Part shown: piece after piece, positions 17,951-27,036 of the stretch
Numbering within the stretch: position 1 is the first letter of the stretch
How the letters are laid out: each line of letters starts with the position of its first letter
Origin: Ardenticatenaceae bacterium
Lineage (GTDB): Bacteria; Chloroflexota; Anaerolineae; Promineifilales; Promineifilaceae
Assembly (NCBI GenBank): GCA_030065875.1
Contig: JASJCR010000026.1
Location: 1 to 49,629, forward strand
DNA: 49,629 nt
Direction: 5' to 3'
Notes under the pieces: model-generated
Told to the model about the DNA's origin: nothing
Database searches by the model: none
Seen by the model: the letters and a program-made list of their open reading frames with translations, nothing else
Program-made: the position numbers and the translations under genes

Positions 17951-18637
17951 TTACCTCAGCTTCTGCCGCTCCAAAATTCGCCCATCCTGCAAATACAGCA
18001 CCTCATCCGCATACTCATCCACCATCATGTCGTGTGTGGCCACAAGGATAGTGGTTTTCTCACTATGCGCAAACCTTTGGAACATTTGCAAAACCTGCTC
18101 GCTGGTCACGGCATCGAGCTCACCAGTTGGTTCATCTGCCAGCACGATCTGCGGTTTGGCCGCCAGCGCCCGGGCAATCGAAATGCGCTGCTGCTGACCG
18201 CCAGATAACTCAAACGGCCGGTGATTCATCCACGCCTTTAACCCCACTAACTCCAACACTTCAGTGGTCCGAACCTTCCGCTCCGCACGGGTCCAACCAG
18301 CTAGCCGCAGCACAAAATCGATGTTTTCGGCCGCTGAATAAATCGGCAGCAAGGCGTGAGATTGAAAAATAAAGCCCAGCATGCGCCGCCGTAAATCAAC
18401 CCGCTCCTGCTCATTAAAGGCGGTCACCTCTTCCCCATCCAGCCACACCCGGCCGCTGGTCGGCCGATCAAGCCCGCTGATACAGTTAAGCAGGGTCGTC
18501 TTACCCGAGCCGGAGCGGCCGCGTAAAGCGACCATCTGCCCCGCATCGATCTCAAGCGAGACCCCCTGCAGGGCCGGTATTTCCCGCTCACCTAGGTGAT
18601 AAATGCGGGTCAGGTTTTTGGTACGTATCAGTGACAT
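17951..18637 (-). CDS. ABC transporter ATP-binding protein (LolD/MacB type)
   Basis: The 228-residue ATPase has Walker A GRSGSGKTTLL, Q-loop FQSHALLPIYSA, signature LSGGQQQRISIARAL, Walker B IVLADEPTGELD and H-loop VATHD, with the short length and Q-rich signature of the LolD/MacB/FtsE group that drives FtsX-like permeases. It is the last gene of the export cluster 17951-31846. The likely permease partner is the FtsX protein at 24096-26963. The start codon is immediately preceded by a heptad array and lacks a Shine-Dalgarno sequence. Confidence 0.9.
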   Translation of the reverse strand: MSLIRTKNLTRIYHLGEREIPALQGVSLEIDAGQMVALRGRSGSGKTTLLNCISGLDRPTSGRVWLDGEEVTAFNEQERVDLRRRMLGFIFQSHALLPIYSAAENIDFVLRLAGWTRAERKVRTTEVLELVGLKAWMNHRPFELSGGQQQRISIARALAAKPQIVLADEPTGELDAVTSEQVLQMFQRFAHSEKTTILVATHDMMVDEYADEVLYLQDGRILERQKLR

Positions 18638-18719
18638 GGGTGTTGGGTGTTAGGTGTTAGGTGTTGGGTGTTAGAGCGGAATTTCTACCACTCAAAACCC
18701 ATTACCCATCACCTAATTC
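18638..18719. repeat. Two facing heptanucleotide arrays (GGGTGTT / ACCCATT units)
   Basis: Five units of (A/G)GGTGTT (18638-18674) face ACCCATT, ACCCATC and ACCTAAT units (about 18697-18717). The two halves are partly complementary and could form a hairpin. The first array touches the start codon of the ATPase and the second touches the stop of the binding protein, so the whole 82-base spacer is repeat. Confidence 0.65.
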
Positions 18720-21494
18720 CTACGGGAACTGCTGTCCCCAATTCGGATCGGCCTCCTGGGCGCATTTCTCTGATGTCTCATAGTTGGAGAAATCGTCTTC
18801 GGCCACCATGCACGCCGCAAAATCATCCGCCTTGGTCTGAGCCTCGGCCAGCGCCTGCTCGACCGTTTTATCCCCACTGATCACCTCTTGGTAGCCCCGA
18901 TCCAACCAGTTAAACGACATGCCGATCCAGCCGTTTTCGCTGTTAAAAATGTTTTGATCGGAGCCGCGGACGCTGTTTTCAACGCTGTCGATCAACACTG
19001 CCACTCGATCGGCCGAGTGTTGTTCGGCAATTTCCGGGGAGTTGGCGGCGGTTACGTTGGCCGGTAGCCCAAAAGTAATCAACGATGGCTCATTGCTTAT
19101 AAATTTGATCCAATCCCAGCACGCCTGGCGCTGCTGCGATGAGGCCATAATATACAGACCGGTAACGTTATCAAACCCAACTCCACCTTCATCGCCAACC
19201 GGGTAAGGTACATATCCAATCCAGTCCGTATCGGTCTCCACCGGTTCACCCTCCGGTGAGTAAGAGACAAATCCAAACATATCCCCGGTCCAAATCGCCC
19301 CCCGGCGATTTTCGATGAGCGCCTGGCGCTGAAACCACGGATCGTCCTCTTCGTTGTAAATCGGGCCGTTAAATGCATTGACATCAAAAGTCGGCTTGAC
19401 CCCGTACTCGGTGCTCAGGTCGACGTACCAGCTAATCGCCTCAATAACCTCCGGCGTGTCAAAGGTGGCCCGCGGCGGGTCAGATTGCAGATCAAAGAAA
19501 TCCGCGCCTTGCCGTTCGGCAAAGGTCATAAAATCGCCAAATTCGTACGGATTGCCGACAAAACCCCAAATCTTTGTCGCTTCGTCTTCACCCTGGGTCA
19601 TGGCCACGGCCGTTTCCAGGAAATCATCCATCGTCCACCCGGCCTGCGGATACGGCCGGCCGGCTTCGTCAAATAACTCCTTGTTATAATTCATCAGGGT
19701 AACCTGAACCTCATGCGGGATGCCCAACAGCTGCCCTTGAACGGTCATTTGGGATAACGTCGCCGAGAAAAAATCCTCCTGGCTTAATTCCGGATCCGCA
19801 TCGAGAAACGGCTGAGGGCTGAGGATGAGGGCCAAATCTTCTTCCGCATTGAGCGATCCCCACCATTGGAAGCAATCAGCGTCACTCAACATCGTTGATA
19901 AGCTAAAATCATCCGGCTGGAAATAGTTTGGTTCGCGAATTTTTACCACAATGTCCGGATTTTCTTCATTAAAGCGATCGGCCGCTTCTCTGAATAAAAA
20001 CGGATCACCACCCCCAACGACAAAGGAAATGGTCACCGTTCCTTCCGCGACCGGTTCAGGCTCGTTAACCGAAAATTCTGGCACCGGCTCAGTTTCAGCC
20101 AGCGCATCTTCTTGTTCGGTGATCATTTTTTCGGCTTCCTCCTGCGCCTGCCCCAGCGCCTCCTCAAGAGGAACACCCTCTCCAAGAACCTGATAGATGG
20201 CGTTCTCCAAACTCCCCATCATCGGTGAGAAAATCGGGGCCCCAAAAGAATGATCGGCCGCATAGCGAAGCGCTTCCGCCAATTCCGGGTCAACACTGTC
20301 CCAATAACCGGTTGCTTCGGCAACCGAACGACGCGCCGGAAGAGCAGCTTCCTCATAAGGCATGCTCGTTTCGTTTGTGTTGTCCGACAAATACCGAATC
20401 AGCTCCCAGGCAGCATCAGCTTTGGCTGTACCGGCACTAATCATGAATATACTGCCGCCGGGTAAGGACGGGGTGGTATTTTCAGTTTGATTGTTGGCCG
20501 GATATGGAACCACGCCGAGTTCCAGCCCTTCCTGCTCGCTGCGATATTGCCAGGCATCAGAAAATTCAAGCCACATCCCTACCTGGCCGTTTTCAATTAA
20601 GCCGTACGAGCCGATATCGCTAGGGACACCGGAAAGGAGCAGCTGACCGGATTCTTCATCAAAGGTTTCAATCGGTGTAACCTCCTCATCCACAAACCAG
20701 CTCAAATAATTTTCAATCCCGGCCTGGACCTCTGGATCGTCAAATCGCGGTTCAAAAATTGGTCCATTTTGAACGTAAGGCTCAACGCCCTGGCTCAAAA
20801 TTACGGAGAGATGGCCAAAATTCTGCATGACGACCCCCCACTGGGTGACCTCATCACCGCTGCGTTTGGTCAAAGCTTGCGCATTGGCGAGCATGTCATC
20901 CCACGTCCAGCCCGCTTCAGGGTAATCAAGGCCGGCTTCATCAAACAGGGTTTTGTTGTAAAACACGAGGGCGTAAGATGAGCGGGTGGGTATCCCGTAT
21001 ACCTTCCCATCCTGTGTATATTGATCGAGGATCCCAGGGAAAAAGTCCTCTCGATTAAAATCGGGATCACCATCCAGAAGTGGGGCCATATCTAGAAAAA
21101 ATCCCTCACTCAGCATACTGGGGTCGAAAAAGGTGTTAAATACATCCGCACCCTGAGCCAGTTTGAGCATCGCTTCGTTTTGATCAATGTCTTCAGAATA
21201 AATGCGGCGATCACCCATCAATTCATCCGTGGTAATCAATTCGACTTTGATCTGTGGATTATCTTCCTCAAACAGCTCAATAATATTTTCATATCGGCCG
21301 CGTTCCCACCCGTTGACGGCAAATAACAAGGTAACCTCTGGTTCCGAAGTTTCTTCTACACCATCTGCGCTATCAGCGGCTTGCTCTTCAGACACAGCAT
21401 CCTCGTCGGCCACCTCATCATCGGGTGAGGGGGTACAGGCTCCTAGAACAAAAATTAATATAAAACCTATTAGAAGCGCCTTTTTGACGTTCAT
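18720..21494 (-). CDS. Lipoprotein of two fused family-1 (sugar-type) solute-binding domains
   Basis: The 924-residue protein has a lipoprotein signal (GFILIFVLGAC) and an acidic linker, then two complete UgpB/MalE-like binding domains. Their homology shows in repeated segments: VFYNKTLFDEAGLDYPEAGW in the first and NYNKELFDEAGRPYPQAGW in the second. Conserved cysteines occur in the second domain (SDADCFQWW, ACWDWIKF) and at the C-terminus (AACMVAEDD, EKCAQEAD), probably disulfides. The start is the ATG at 21494, seven bases after AAGGAG; ATG 21500 is too close to it. No sugar permease is nearby and the cluster instead encodes exporter-like parts. A paralogue lies at 29066-31846. The ligand is unknown. 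Confidence 0.88.
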   Translation of the reverse strand: MNVKKALLIGFILIFVLGACTPSPDDEVADEDAVSEEQAADSADGVEETSEPEVTLLFAVNGWERGRYENIIELFEEDNPQIKVELITTDELMGDRRIYSEDIDQNEAMLKLAQGADVFNTFFDPSMLSEGFFLDMAPLLDGDPDFNREDFFPGILDQYTQDGKVYGIPTRSSYALVFYNKTLFDEAGLDYPEAGWTWDDMLANAQALTKRSGDEVTQWGVVMQNFGHLSVILSQGVEPYVQNGPIFEPRFDDPEVQAGIENYLSWFVDEEVTPIETFDEESGQLLLSGVPSDIGSYGLIENGQVGMWLEFSDAWQYRSEQEGLELGVVPYPANNQTENTTPSLPGGSIFMISAGTAKADAAWELIRYLSDNTNETSMPYEEAALPARRSVAEATGYWDSVDPELAEALRYAADHSFGAPIFSPMMGSLENAIYQVLGEGVPLEEALGQAQEEAEKMITEQEDALAETEPVPEFSVNEPEPVAEGTVTISFVVGGGDPFLFREAADRFNEENPDIVVKIREPNYFQPDDFSLSTMLSDADCFQWWGSLNAEEDLALILSPQPFLDADPELSQEDFFSATLSQMTVQGQLLGIPHEVQVTLMNYNKELFDEAGRPYPQAGWTMDDFLETAVAMTQGEDEATKIWGFVGNPYEFGDFMTFAERQGADFFDLQSDPPRATFDTPEVIEAISWYVDLSTEYGVKPTFDVNAFNGPIYNEEDDPWFQRQALIENRRGAIWTGDMFGFVSYSPEGEPVETDTDWIGYVPYPVGDEGGVGFDNVTGLYIMASSQQRQACWDWIKFISNEPSLITFGLPANVTAANSPEIAEQHSADRVAVLIDSVENSVRGSDQNIFNSENGWIGMSFNWLDRGYQEVISGDKTVEQALAEAQTKADDFAACMVAEDDFSNYETSEKCAQEADPNWGQQFP

Positions 21495-21566
21495 TTTCAT
21501 ACTCCTTCTGAGAGGCAGGAGAATTGAGACCAAAGGGTGATAGGTTGGCTCCTGCTCAACCGTGTT

Positions 21567-21600
21567 TTACTTACTAATTACTAATTGCTAATTCCCAATC
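21567..21600. repeat. Heptanucleotide array (TTACTAA/TTGCTAA units)
   Basis: About five 7-base units (TTACTAA, TTACTAA, TTGCTAA, TTCCCAA) span the stop codon of the ATPase gene, so its last residues (IGN) are encoded by the array. Confidence 0.55.
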
Positions 21601-22565
21601 CGCTTAAACCATCTGCGCCACCCTTTCTCCTCGGGAGGTGGTTGTTCATCTGAAAGGATGATGGTTGGTCCCCGGCCGTTTTCCTGTCGATCCACCGGCC
21701 GAATCACAATCGCCCCATCCTCAGTCGTGCTCAAAGTGACCCGATCACCCAAGGCGATCTGTTCTCGCAAATCTGGTGGAATTTGCAAACGGCCGACGCC
21801 GTCTACAACCACATATTCATCATAATGTTCCCCATCCACGGACGCAGGGCCCAACGCCGTTATCGATTGTGTGGTGCGACGAACGGTCTCGCTGCTCGTG
21901 CGGCCGTCGCGTATCGTCACCACGCGGTCCACCGCTCGCGACACGGCCGGATCGTGGGTCACCAACACGGTCGTTAACGCATACTGTTCGTTTAATTTTC
22001 GAAAAAGAGCCAGCATATCATCTGAGGTCACTGAATCGAGCTCACCGGTGGGCTCATCACCCAAAAGCAATTTTGGTCGATTGGCCAGGGCCACCGCGAT
22101 GGCCACCCGCTGCTGCTGCCCGCCAGAAAGTTGAGTCAATTTATGATGGCGAAATTTCCACAACCCTACCGCTTCAAGAAGCTCTTGCGTCCATTCCAGC
22201 TTCTCATGGCGGGCAAAGGCGGCAATGGTCATGGGCAGCATGACGTTGTTTTCGGCCGTAAGATAGGGTAACAAATTACGAGCCGGCTGCTGCCACACAA
22301 ACCCTACATCTTCCCGACGATAGGCATCCAAAGCTTCATCAGACAGCTTGAGCAGGTCGCGCTTGTCAACTATGATGCGCCCGGCCGATGGCCGATCCAA
22401 CCCGCCCAAGACGTTCAGGAAGGTGCTCTTGCCCGAGCCGGAAGCGCCAACAATGCCGATCATCTCACCCTTTTCGATTGAGATGTCAAGACCCTGCAGC
22501 GCCAGCACCTCCAGCTCGGCAACTTTATAAATTTTGACGAGGTTTTCGCTTTCAATAAAAGCCAT
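21588..22565 (-). CDS. ABC ATPase (MacB/LolD type) fused to a C-terminal AbrB-like domain
   Basis: Residues 1-225 form a MacB/LolD-type ATPase: Walker A GASGSGKSTFLN, Q-loop FVWQQPARNL, signature LSGGQQQRVAIAVAL, Walker B LLLGDEPTGELD and H-loop LVTHD. After a short linker, residues about 246-290 (VVVDGVGRLQIPPDLREQI, then GDRVTLSTTEDGAIVIRP) match the swapped-hairpin AbrB/SpoVT fold found in transition-state regulators and antitoxins. A basic tail WRRWFKRIGN closes the protein. The extension is not part of ordinary MacB/LolD proteins; it could mediate dimerisation, nucleic-acid binding or contact with the permease. The gene sits 89 bases after the adaptor gene, separated by a heptad array. 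Confidence 0.85.
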   Translation of the reverse strand: MAFIESENLVKIYKVAELEVLALQGLDISIEKGEMIGIVGASGSGKSTFLNVLGGLDRPSAGRIIVDKRDLLKLSDEALDAYRREDVGFVWQQPARNLLPYLTAENNVMLPMTIAAFARHEKLEWTQELLEAVGLWKFRHHKLTQLSGGQQQRVAIAVALANRPKLLLGDEPTGELDSVTSDDMLALFRKLNEQYALTTVLVTHDPAVSRAVDRVVTIRDGRTSSETVRRTTQSITALGPASVDGEHYDEYVVVDGVGRLQIPPDLREQIALGDRVTLSTTEDGAIVIRPVDRQENGRGPTIILSDEQPPPEEKGWRRWFKRIGN

Positions 22566-22569
22566 AGTC

Positions 22570-22656
22570 TATGGTCAATGGTCATTGGTCAATAATCAAT
22601 GGTCAACGGTTATTATTGACAATTAACCATTAACCAATGATTATTGATTATTATTT
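22570..22656. repeat. Heptanucleotide array (TCAATGG/TGATTAT units) with dyad symmetry
   Basis: Consecutive 7-base units TCAATGG, TCATTGG, TCAATAA, TCAATGG and TCAACGG are followed by TAACCAT, TAACCAA, TGATTAT and TGATTAT. The second half is largely the complement of the first. It fills the spacer between adaptor and ATPase genes and supplies the adaptor stop codon. Confidence 0.65.
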
Positions 22657-24064
22657 ATTCCCCAATCACAACCTGCCCTTCCTCCAGGCCGTCTAAAATT
22701 TCCACTTTTTCTTCCGATTCAATTCCGATCTGCACGTCAACCCGCTGTTGACCACCATCGGGGGTTTGGACCACCACAAAACGGCGTCCCTGGAAACGGC
22801 GAATGGCGGCCGGTGGCAAAAACAGCACATTTTCTTTCTCCTCCAGAACCACCGTTATCTCGGCCAACTCACCCAGAGTTAATTCAACCCCAGTACTCAC
22901 CACGGCAATGCGCACGGAGCGATCATCATCCTGATCGGCTCCACTGCCCGAACCGCCACCGTACGGATAAGGGAGCTGGCGCACAGCTCCCTCCAGGGCT
23001 TCTTCCGGCCGATTACGCAGCCTTATGGTGGCCGGTGCCTCCACGCTGAGCTGTTCGAGCTCGGTGGCATTGAGATTGGCGGTTATTTCTAAATTTTCCA
23101 CCTGGCCAATGACCATTACCGTGCGCAGGGCCTCCGCCTGAGACCCCTTGCGAATGCTGACGTTGAGCACCCGGCCGTCGAACGGGGCGGTCAGCTGGGC
23201 GTTACCCAATTTTTCTTGCGCTTCCTGCAGGGTCAACTCCGCCTTTTGCACGTCGACATCGGCCGAGTTGTCTGGCCCTTCTAGAAGCGCCTCATATTCC
23301 ATTTGCTTGATCATTTGATCCAGCTCTTTAATCTGGGCATCAATCGCCTTCGCCCCATCTTTGCGCAGGGCATCCTGATAAGCCGCTTCAGCCAAAAGCA
23401 AAGCCTGCTCGCTGCCCTCCAACCCTTTCGCCAGGCCGTCGATATACTCTTGCGGGACAAAATCGTTGCTCAACGCTTCAGAATACGCCTGCGCTGCCGC
23501 CCCCAACGATTCCTGGGCCTGCTGCAAATCCAGCTGTTTCTGAGTCAAATCTGAAATTGAGCTTTGCTCAGCGGCCGCCTTTTGGGCTTCCAGTTCCAGC
23601 TTGCGCATGTCAATTTCCGCCATCAGCAGCTTCTCAGCATGTTCCTGTTCCGCCTTCTCTTTAGCGGCAATCGCTTCCTGCAGCGCAATTTCCGCCTGCA
23701 ATATTTCCTTTTCGATCTCGCTGATGTCCAATTCAGCCAAAACATCCCCAGCCTGAACGACATCTCCCTGAGTAACGTAAACCGCGGCCACCGTGCCGGG
23801 CTTGCCAAATGAAAGCTGTTCCTCAACCACCGGCGAAACCCGGCCGTTGAAAATTAAAGCGTTGACGATGGTTCCCTGCTCGACGGTGTAAACCGGTTTT
23901 TCCGGAACCACCGGGGTGGGCAGCGGCGTTGGCGTTGGCAGGTTGTCGACGGTTTGCCCGGCCCTGTTACAACCCAAGGGAAGTATAAGAAGAGATAGTA
24001 AGGCGAGAACGATAAAGATTTTGCGAGCTTCGATTTTAGATGTTCGATATTGCTTTTGATCCAC
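22655..24064 (-). CDS. HlyD/MacA-like adaptor lipoprotein
   Basis: This 469-residue protein is a membrane-fusion-type subunit. It has a signal with lipobox LILPLGC, a lipoyl/biotinyl-like half-motif (FGKPGTVAAVYVTQGDVVQAGDVLAELD), a long coiled coil (about 115-280, rich in E, Q, A) and the second lipoyl half LTAPFDGRVLNVSIRKGSQ, followed by a beta-barrel segment. Such adaptors link MacB-like permeases to the cell surface. A lipid anchor instead of a membrane helix fits a monoderm or atypical envelope. The GTG start follows AGGAG at five bases. It lies 31 bases after the permease gene and is surely cotranscribed. Confidence 0.9.
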   Translation of the reverse strand: MDQKQYRTSKIEARKIFIVLALLSLLILPLGCNRAGQTVDNLPTPTPLPTPVVPEKPVYTVEQGTIVNALIFNGRVSPVVEEQLSFGKPGTVAAVYVTQGDVVQAGDVLAELDISEIEKEILQAEIALQEAIAAKEKAEQEHAEKLLMAEIDMRKLELEAQKAAAEQSSISDLTQKQLDLQQAQESLGAAAQAYSEALSNDFVPQEYIDGLAKGLEGSEQALLLAEAAYQDALRKDGAKAIDAQIKELDQMIKQMEYEALLEGPDNSADVDVQKAELTLQEAQEKLGNAQLTAPFDGRVLNVSIRKGSQAEALRTVMVIGQVENLEITANLNATELEQLSVEAPATIRLRNRPEEALEGAVRQLPYPYGGGSGSGADQDDDRSVRIAVVSTGVELTLGELAEITVVLEEKENVLFLPPAAIRRFQGRRFVVVQTPDGGQQRVDVQIGIESEEKVEILDGLEEGQVVIGE

Positions 24065-24095
24065 AACTACTCCTAATCATTTCGCGGCATTTTTT

Positions 24096-26963
24096 TTAAA
24101 CGGTTTCACCCAGCTTAACCGCCTCAAAAAGCTTCATGCGGGTCAGCAGCCCAATCAAAACCGCCACCGCCAACACGAACATTATTCCAAAAACGGTGTA
24201 AATTAAGCCGATTTGCTGCCAGGCAATTTGCACTTCATAAGGGGGCACAAGCGCCGATTTGTCGGTTCCAACCTGAAAAAACGGGATAAAAACAACGCTG
24301 GCAACCACTCCCAAAATCGTACCCAGAGCGGTGCCGCTCACAATCAAAGCCGCCTGTTCACCCGCCAGATAGGCGGCCATTTGACGGATTGACAATCCGA
24401 CGGCGCGCATCATGCCTAATTCGATATAGCGCTGTTGAAAGGAGACTATGGCAAATACGAGGAATCCCAGGACGGTGACGATGGCTGCAGACCCAAACCC
24501 AACAGATAGCAGGCCAAATAATCCCTGGCGCTCCGGCCGGGTTTGAGCTTCGAGAATTTCCAGACGGGCATCCGCCTGATCGATGACCGTAATGCCCAGT
24601 TCCCGGACCCCCTGTACGATCGTTTCTGAATCAACAGCCGGATCGGTTTCCATCCACACGTCATACGGATAAACGCCGCCCAATCCCTCGTGCAGATAAT
24701 CGAGGTGAGCCACAAAAAATGGGCCGTCCTGCGGATAAAGAGACGGAAAATAATCAAGCGGTGCGGCTATGACAAAATCAACCTCGGCCGATACGTCACC
24801 GGCCTGTACTGTCAGCTGCAGGGGATCTCCCACCTGCAGGCCGTTACTGCTCATAAAATTGCGCTCGATCAGAATATATTCGCGACCCACAGCCAGCCGA
24901 TTCATCACCCCGCCCAGCGATTCATTGCTGGCAAAATCCCTTCTGAAAAAAGCGATGTGGGTAAAATCGAGGCGATCTACTCCGACAATGCTCCCCCGAC
25001 GCTGCCGGCCGCCAATCGCCGAAACCACATCGTAATTCCCAACGCGCGTTACCCGCTCAACCCCCGGAATTTCCAGATGGGTATCCACCGGCAAAAAAAG
25101 ATAATCCGGCTCGTCTTCATTTTCTTCATCATCCTGCGGCCGCTGCGGTTGACCCGGAGCGGTGGGCTGCTGCGGCCGTTCAGTCGCCTCCCCCAACTCC
25201 ACAACTGCCAGATCAGCCCCAACCTTATAATACATCTGGTCAACCAGGTGATCATCAAGGGTCAGGGCCATTGAAGAGGTAAAGGTGGCCAGGGCCAGCG
25301 TCAGCGTCAGCAGAAGCAGCGGACCGGTATACTGCCCGGCCGCCCGGGCCAGCTGCCGCAAAATGATGAGCAAGGTAGTGCTGGGCTGCCGATCGGCCAA
25401 CCAGGCGAAGATGCCCATCACGCGTGGGAAGAAGCGAATCGCAACCAGACCCAAGGCAAAACAGAAAAGAATCGGCACCAGAAACAGCAAGGGATTGCTA
25501 AATGGGTCGCTGCCGCTGTTCAAAATAGCCAGAGTGCCCTGCCGATCAAGCTGATACCATCCATAGAGCGGCAAAGCGAGCAGCAGAATATCGACATAGT
25601 AACGCTGCCAGGATGGTTTGAGCAGATCGCGCGCCTGTAAATTTCGCAGGGTAACGATGGTGTGGCCGGCGTTCCGCCAGGCCGGCCAGAAAAGGGCGGC
25701 CAGGGTTAACATCACCCCCAGCAAGGCATAGCCAATGGCCGTGGGGGTCAACACGGCCACAATTCCTTCATACGCCTCGGTGCCAAAAATATCGGCCACC
25801 AAAAATGAGCGGGTGCGCCCCATCAGAGCCGCCACCCACCGGCCGACGAGCAGCCCCAGCGACAGACCGATGATCGCCAGAAGCACCCCCTCAATGATAT
25901 AAATCGCCAGCACCTGGCGCTTTGAGATCCCGCGGCTGCGCATAATGGCAATTTCGGAACGGCCGCGCCTGACCACCATGCCGGCCATCAGGCTGACAAA
26001 GTATAGAACCAGACCAATAACCGGCAGGCTAAACAGGGTTAAGGTCAAGGTCAACAAGCCCGCGGTATCCCCAAAATCAGAAAGCGCGGACACCGGGGAC
26101 ACCTCCAGCGTTGTGCTGGGCAGCAGCGCGTTTACTCGCGCTTCAGCGGTGTTGATATCGCTCAACAGCCGATTGACGTTTCCCGGCCGAATCGTCCGGC
26201 CGTCGAGAATGAGATACCAAACGGCGGTTGAAATCGGCAGATCGAGCTGCGGAGCGGCCGCGGCAAAAAAAGCGCTTTCGCTGGAAAGCAGAATATCGTT
26301 AAACGTTTCCGGTGTGTAAAACCAATATGGATCTGTAGGATCGATGGGGGTCCACACGCCGACAATAACCATAGGGATTTGCCCCCCATCTTCCCCAGAG
26401 CCAAACAGGGTGTAATCCTCGCCAACCTGCAGCCCCAGCCGATCGGCCGTGGCCTGACTGACCACCACCGGCAGCTCACCGCCAGAATCAGCCTCACCGG
26501 GAGCGGTCCCTTCCACAAAACGGACGTGATCTTCCAAACCGCTTAGAAACCCAACGTTGGCCCACAACAGCGGTTCACCGCTGGCAAACCCGGTTTGGCG
26601 GCCAGAAAAAAGACGCAGTTTAAGGGTGCTGACGTGGCGGATCACCTGATCGGCCGGCAAGCCGATAACCCGGGCGGCCTGTTCGCTTAAATAGGTATCA
26701 ACCGGGCGATAATCCTCAGCGGTAATATCCCCATTCCACGCCCCGATGTAGCGCCACATAAAGGCGAACGGCGGCCGAAAGGTGCCCGCTTCAGTTAATT
26801 CTCCCTGTAAAAGCCTGTTTTGGGTGGCATCGGCATACAGCGGCACCGCTGACAAAATGCTGACGGCCGCGACCAGACCAACCAGCAAACAGGCCATCAA
26901 CAGCCGCTGATTCCACAGCCGGCGAGAAGCAAGAGAGAGAAGGGAAAGAAATTGATTAACCAT
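24096..26963 (-). CDS. Large ABC permease with two FtsX-like domains
   Basis: The 955-residue permease has an N-terminal membrane helix (LLMACLLVGLVAAVSILSAV), a MacB-type extracellular domain, a first FtsX module (about 310-450, SEIAIMRSRGISKRQVLAIY), further helices, a second extracellular domain with an acidic loop (DDEENEDEPDY, near 600) and a second FtsX module (about 825-955, IELGMMRAVGLSIRQMAAYL). The duplicated FtsX plan is that of LolC/E-like and lipoprotein or peptide export permeases, which use mechanotransmission rather than a channel. Partners are the adaptor just downstream and one or both ATPases. No Shine-Dalgarno is seen; a heptad array lies just upstream of the start. Confidence 0.9.
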   Translation of the reverse strand: MVNQFLSLLSLASRRLWNQRLLMACLLVGLVAAVSILSAVPLYADATQNRLLQGELTEAGTFRPPFAFMWRYIGAWNGDITAEDYRPVDTYLSEQAARVIGLPADQVIRHVSTLKLRLFSGRQTGFASGEPLLWANVGFLSGLEDHVRFVEGTAPGEADSGGELPVVVSQATADRLGLQVGEDYTLFGSGEDGGQIPMVIVGVWTPIDPTDPYWFYTPETFNDILLSSESAFFAAAAPQLDLPISTAVWYLILDGRTIRPGNVNRLLSDINTAEARVNALLPSTTLEVSPVSALSDFGDTAGLLTLTLTLFSLPVIGLVLYFVSLMAGMVVRRGRSEIAIMRSRGISKRQVLAIYIIEGVLLAIIGLSLGLLVGRWVAALMGRTRSFLVADIFGTEAYEGIVAVLTPTAIGYALLGVMLTLAALFWPAWRNAGHTIVTLRNLQARDLLKPSWQRYYVDILLLALPLYGWYQLDRQGTLAILNSGSDPFSNPLLFLVPILFCFALGLVAIRFFPRVMGIFAWLADRQPSTTLLIILRQLARAAGQYTGPLLLLTLTLALATFTSSMALTLDDHLVDQMYYKVGADLAVVELGEATERPQQPTAPGQPQRPQDDEENEDEPDYLFLPVDTHLEIPGVERVTRVGNYDVVSAIGGRQRRGSIVGVDRLDFTHIAFFRRDFASNESLGGVMNRLAVGREYILIERNFMSSNGLQVGDPLQLTVQAGDVSAEVDFVIAAPLDYFPSLYPQDGPFFVAHLDYLHEGLGGVYPYDVWMETDPAVDSETIVQGVRELGITVIDQADARLEILEAQTRPERQGLFGLLSVGFGSAAIVTVLGFLVFAIVSFQQRYIELGMMRAVGLSIRQMAAYLAGEQAALIVSGTALGTILGVVASVVFIPFFQVGTDKSALVPPYEVQIAWQQIGLIYTVFGIMFVLAVAVLIGLLTRMKLFEAVKLGETV

Positions 26964-26971
26964 CAGAAAAA

Positions 26972-27036
26972 ATAGTCAATGGTCAATGATCAATAATCAA
27001 TTGACAATTGGCCATTGAATATTGATTATTGATCAT
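26972..27036. repeat. Heptanucleotide array (TGGTCAA/TTGATTA units)
   Basis: Nine or more 7-base units (TAGTCAA, TGGTCAA, TGATCAA, TAATCAA, TTGACAA, TTGGCCA, TTGAATA, TTGATTA, TTGATCA) fill the whole spacer between the PA14 gene and the permease gene, including the PA14 stop codon. Confidence 0.65.

Noticed and set aside
18638..18719. Possible CRISPR-like array
   Set aside because: Units are 7 bases with no spacers and no cas genes are nearby.
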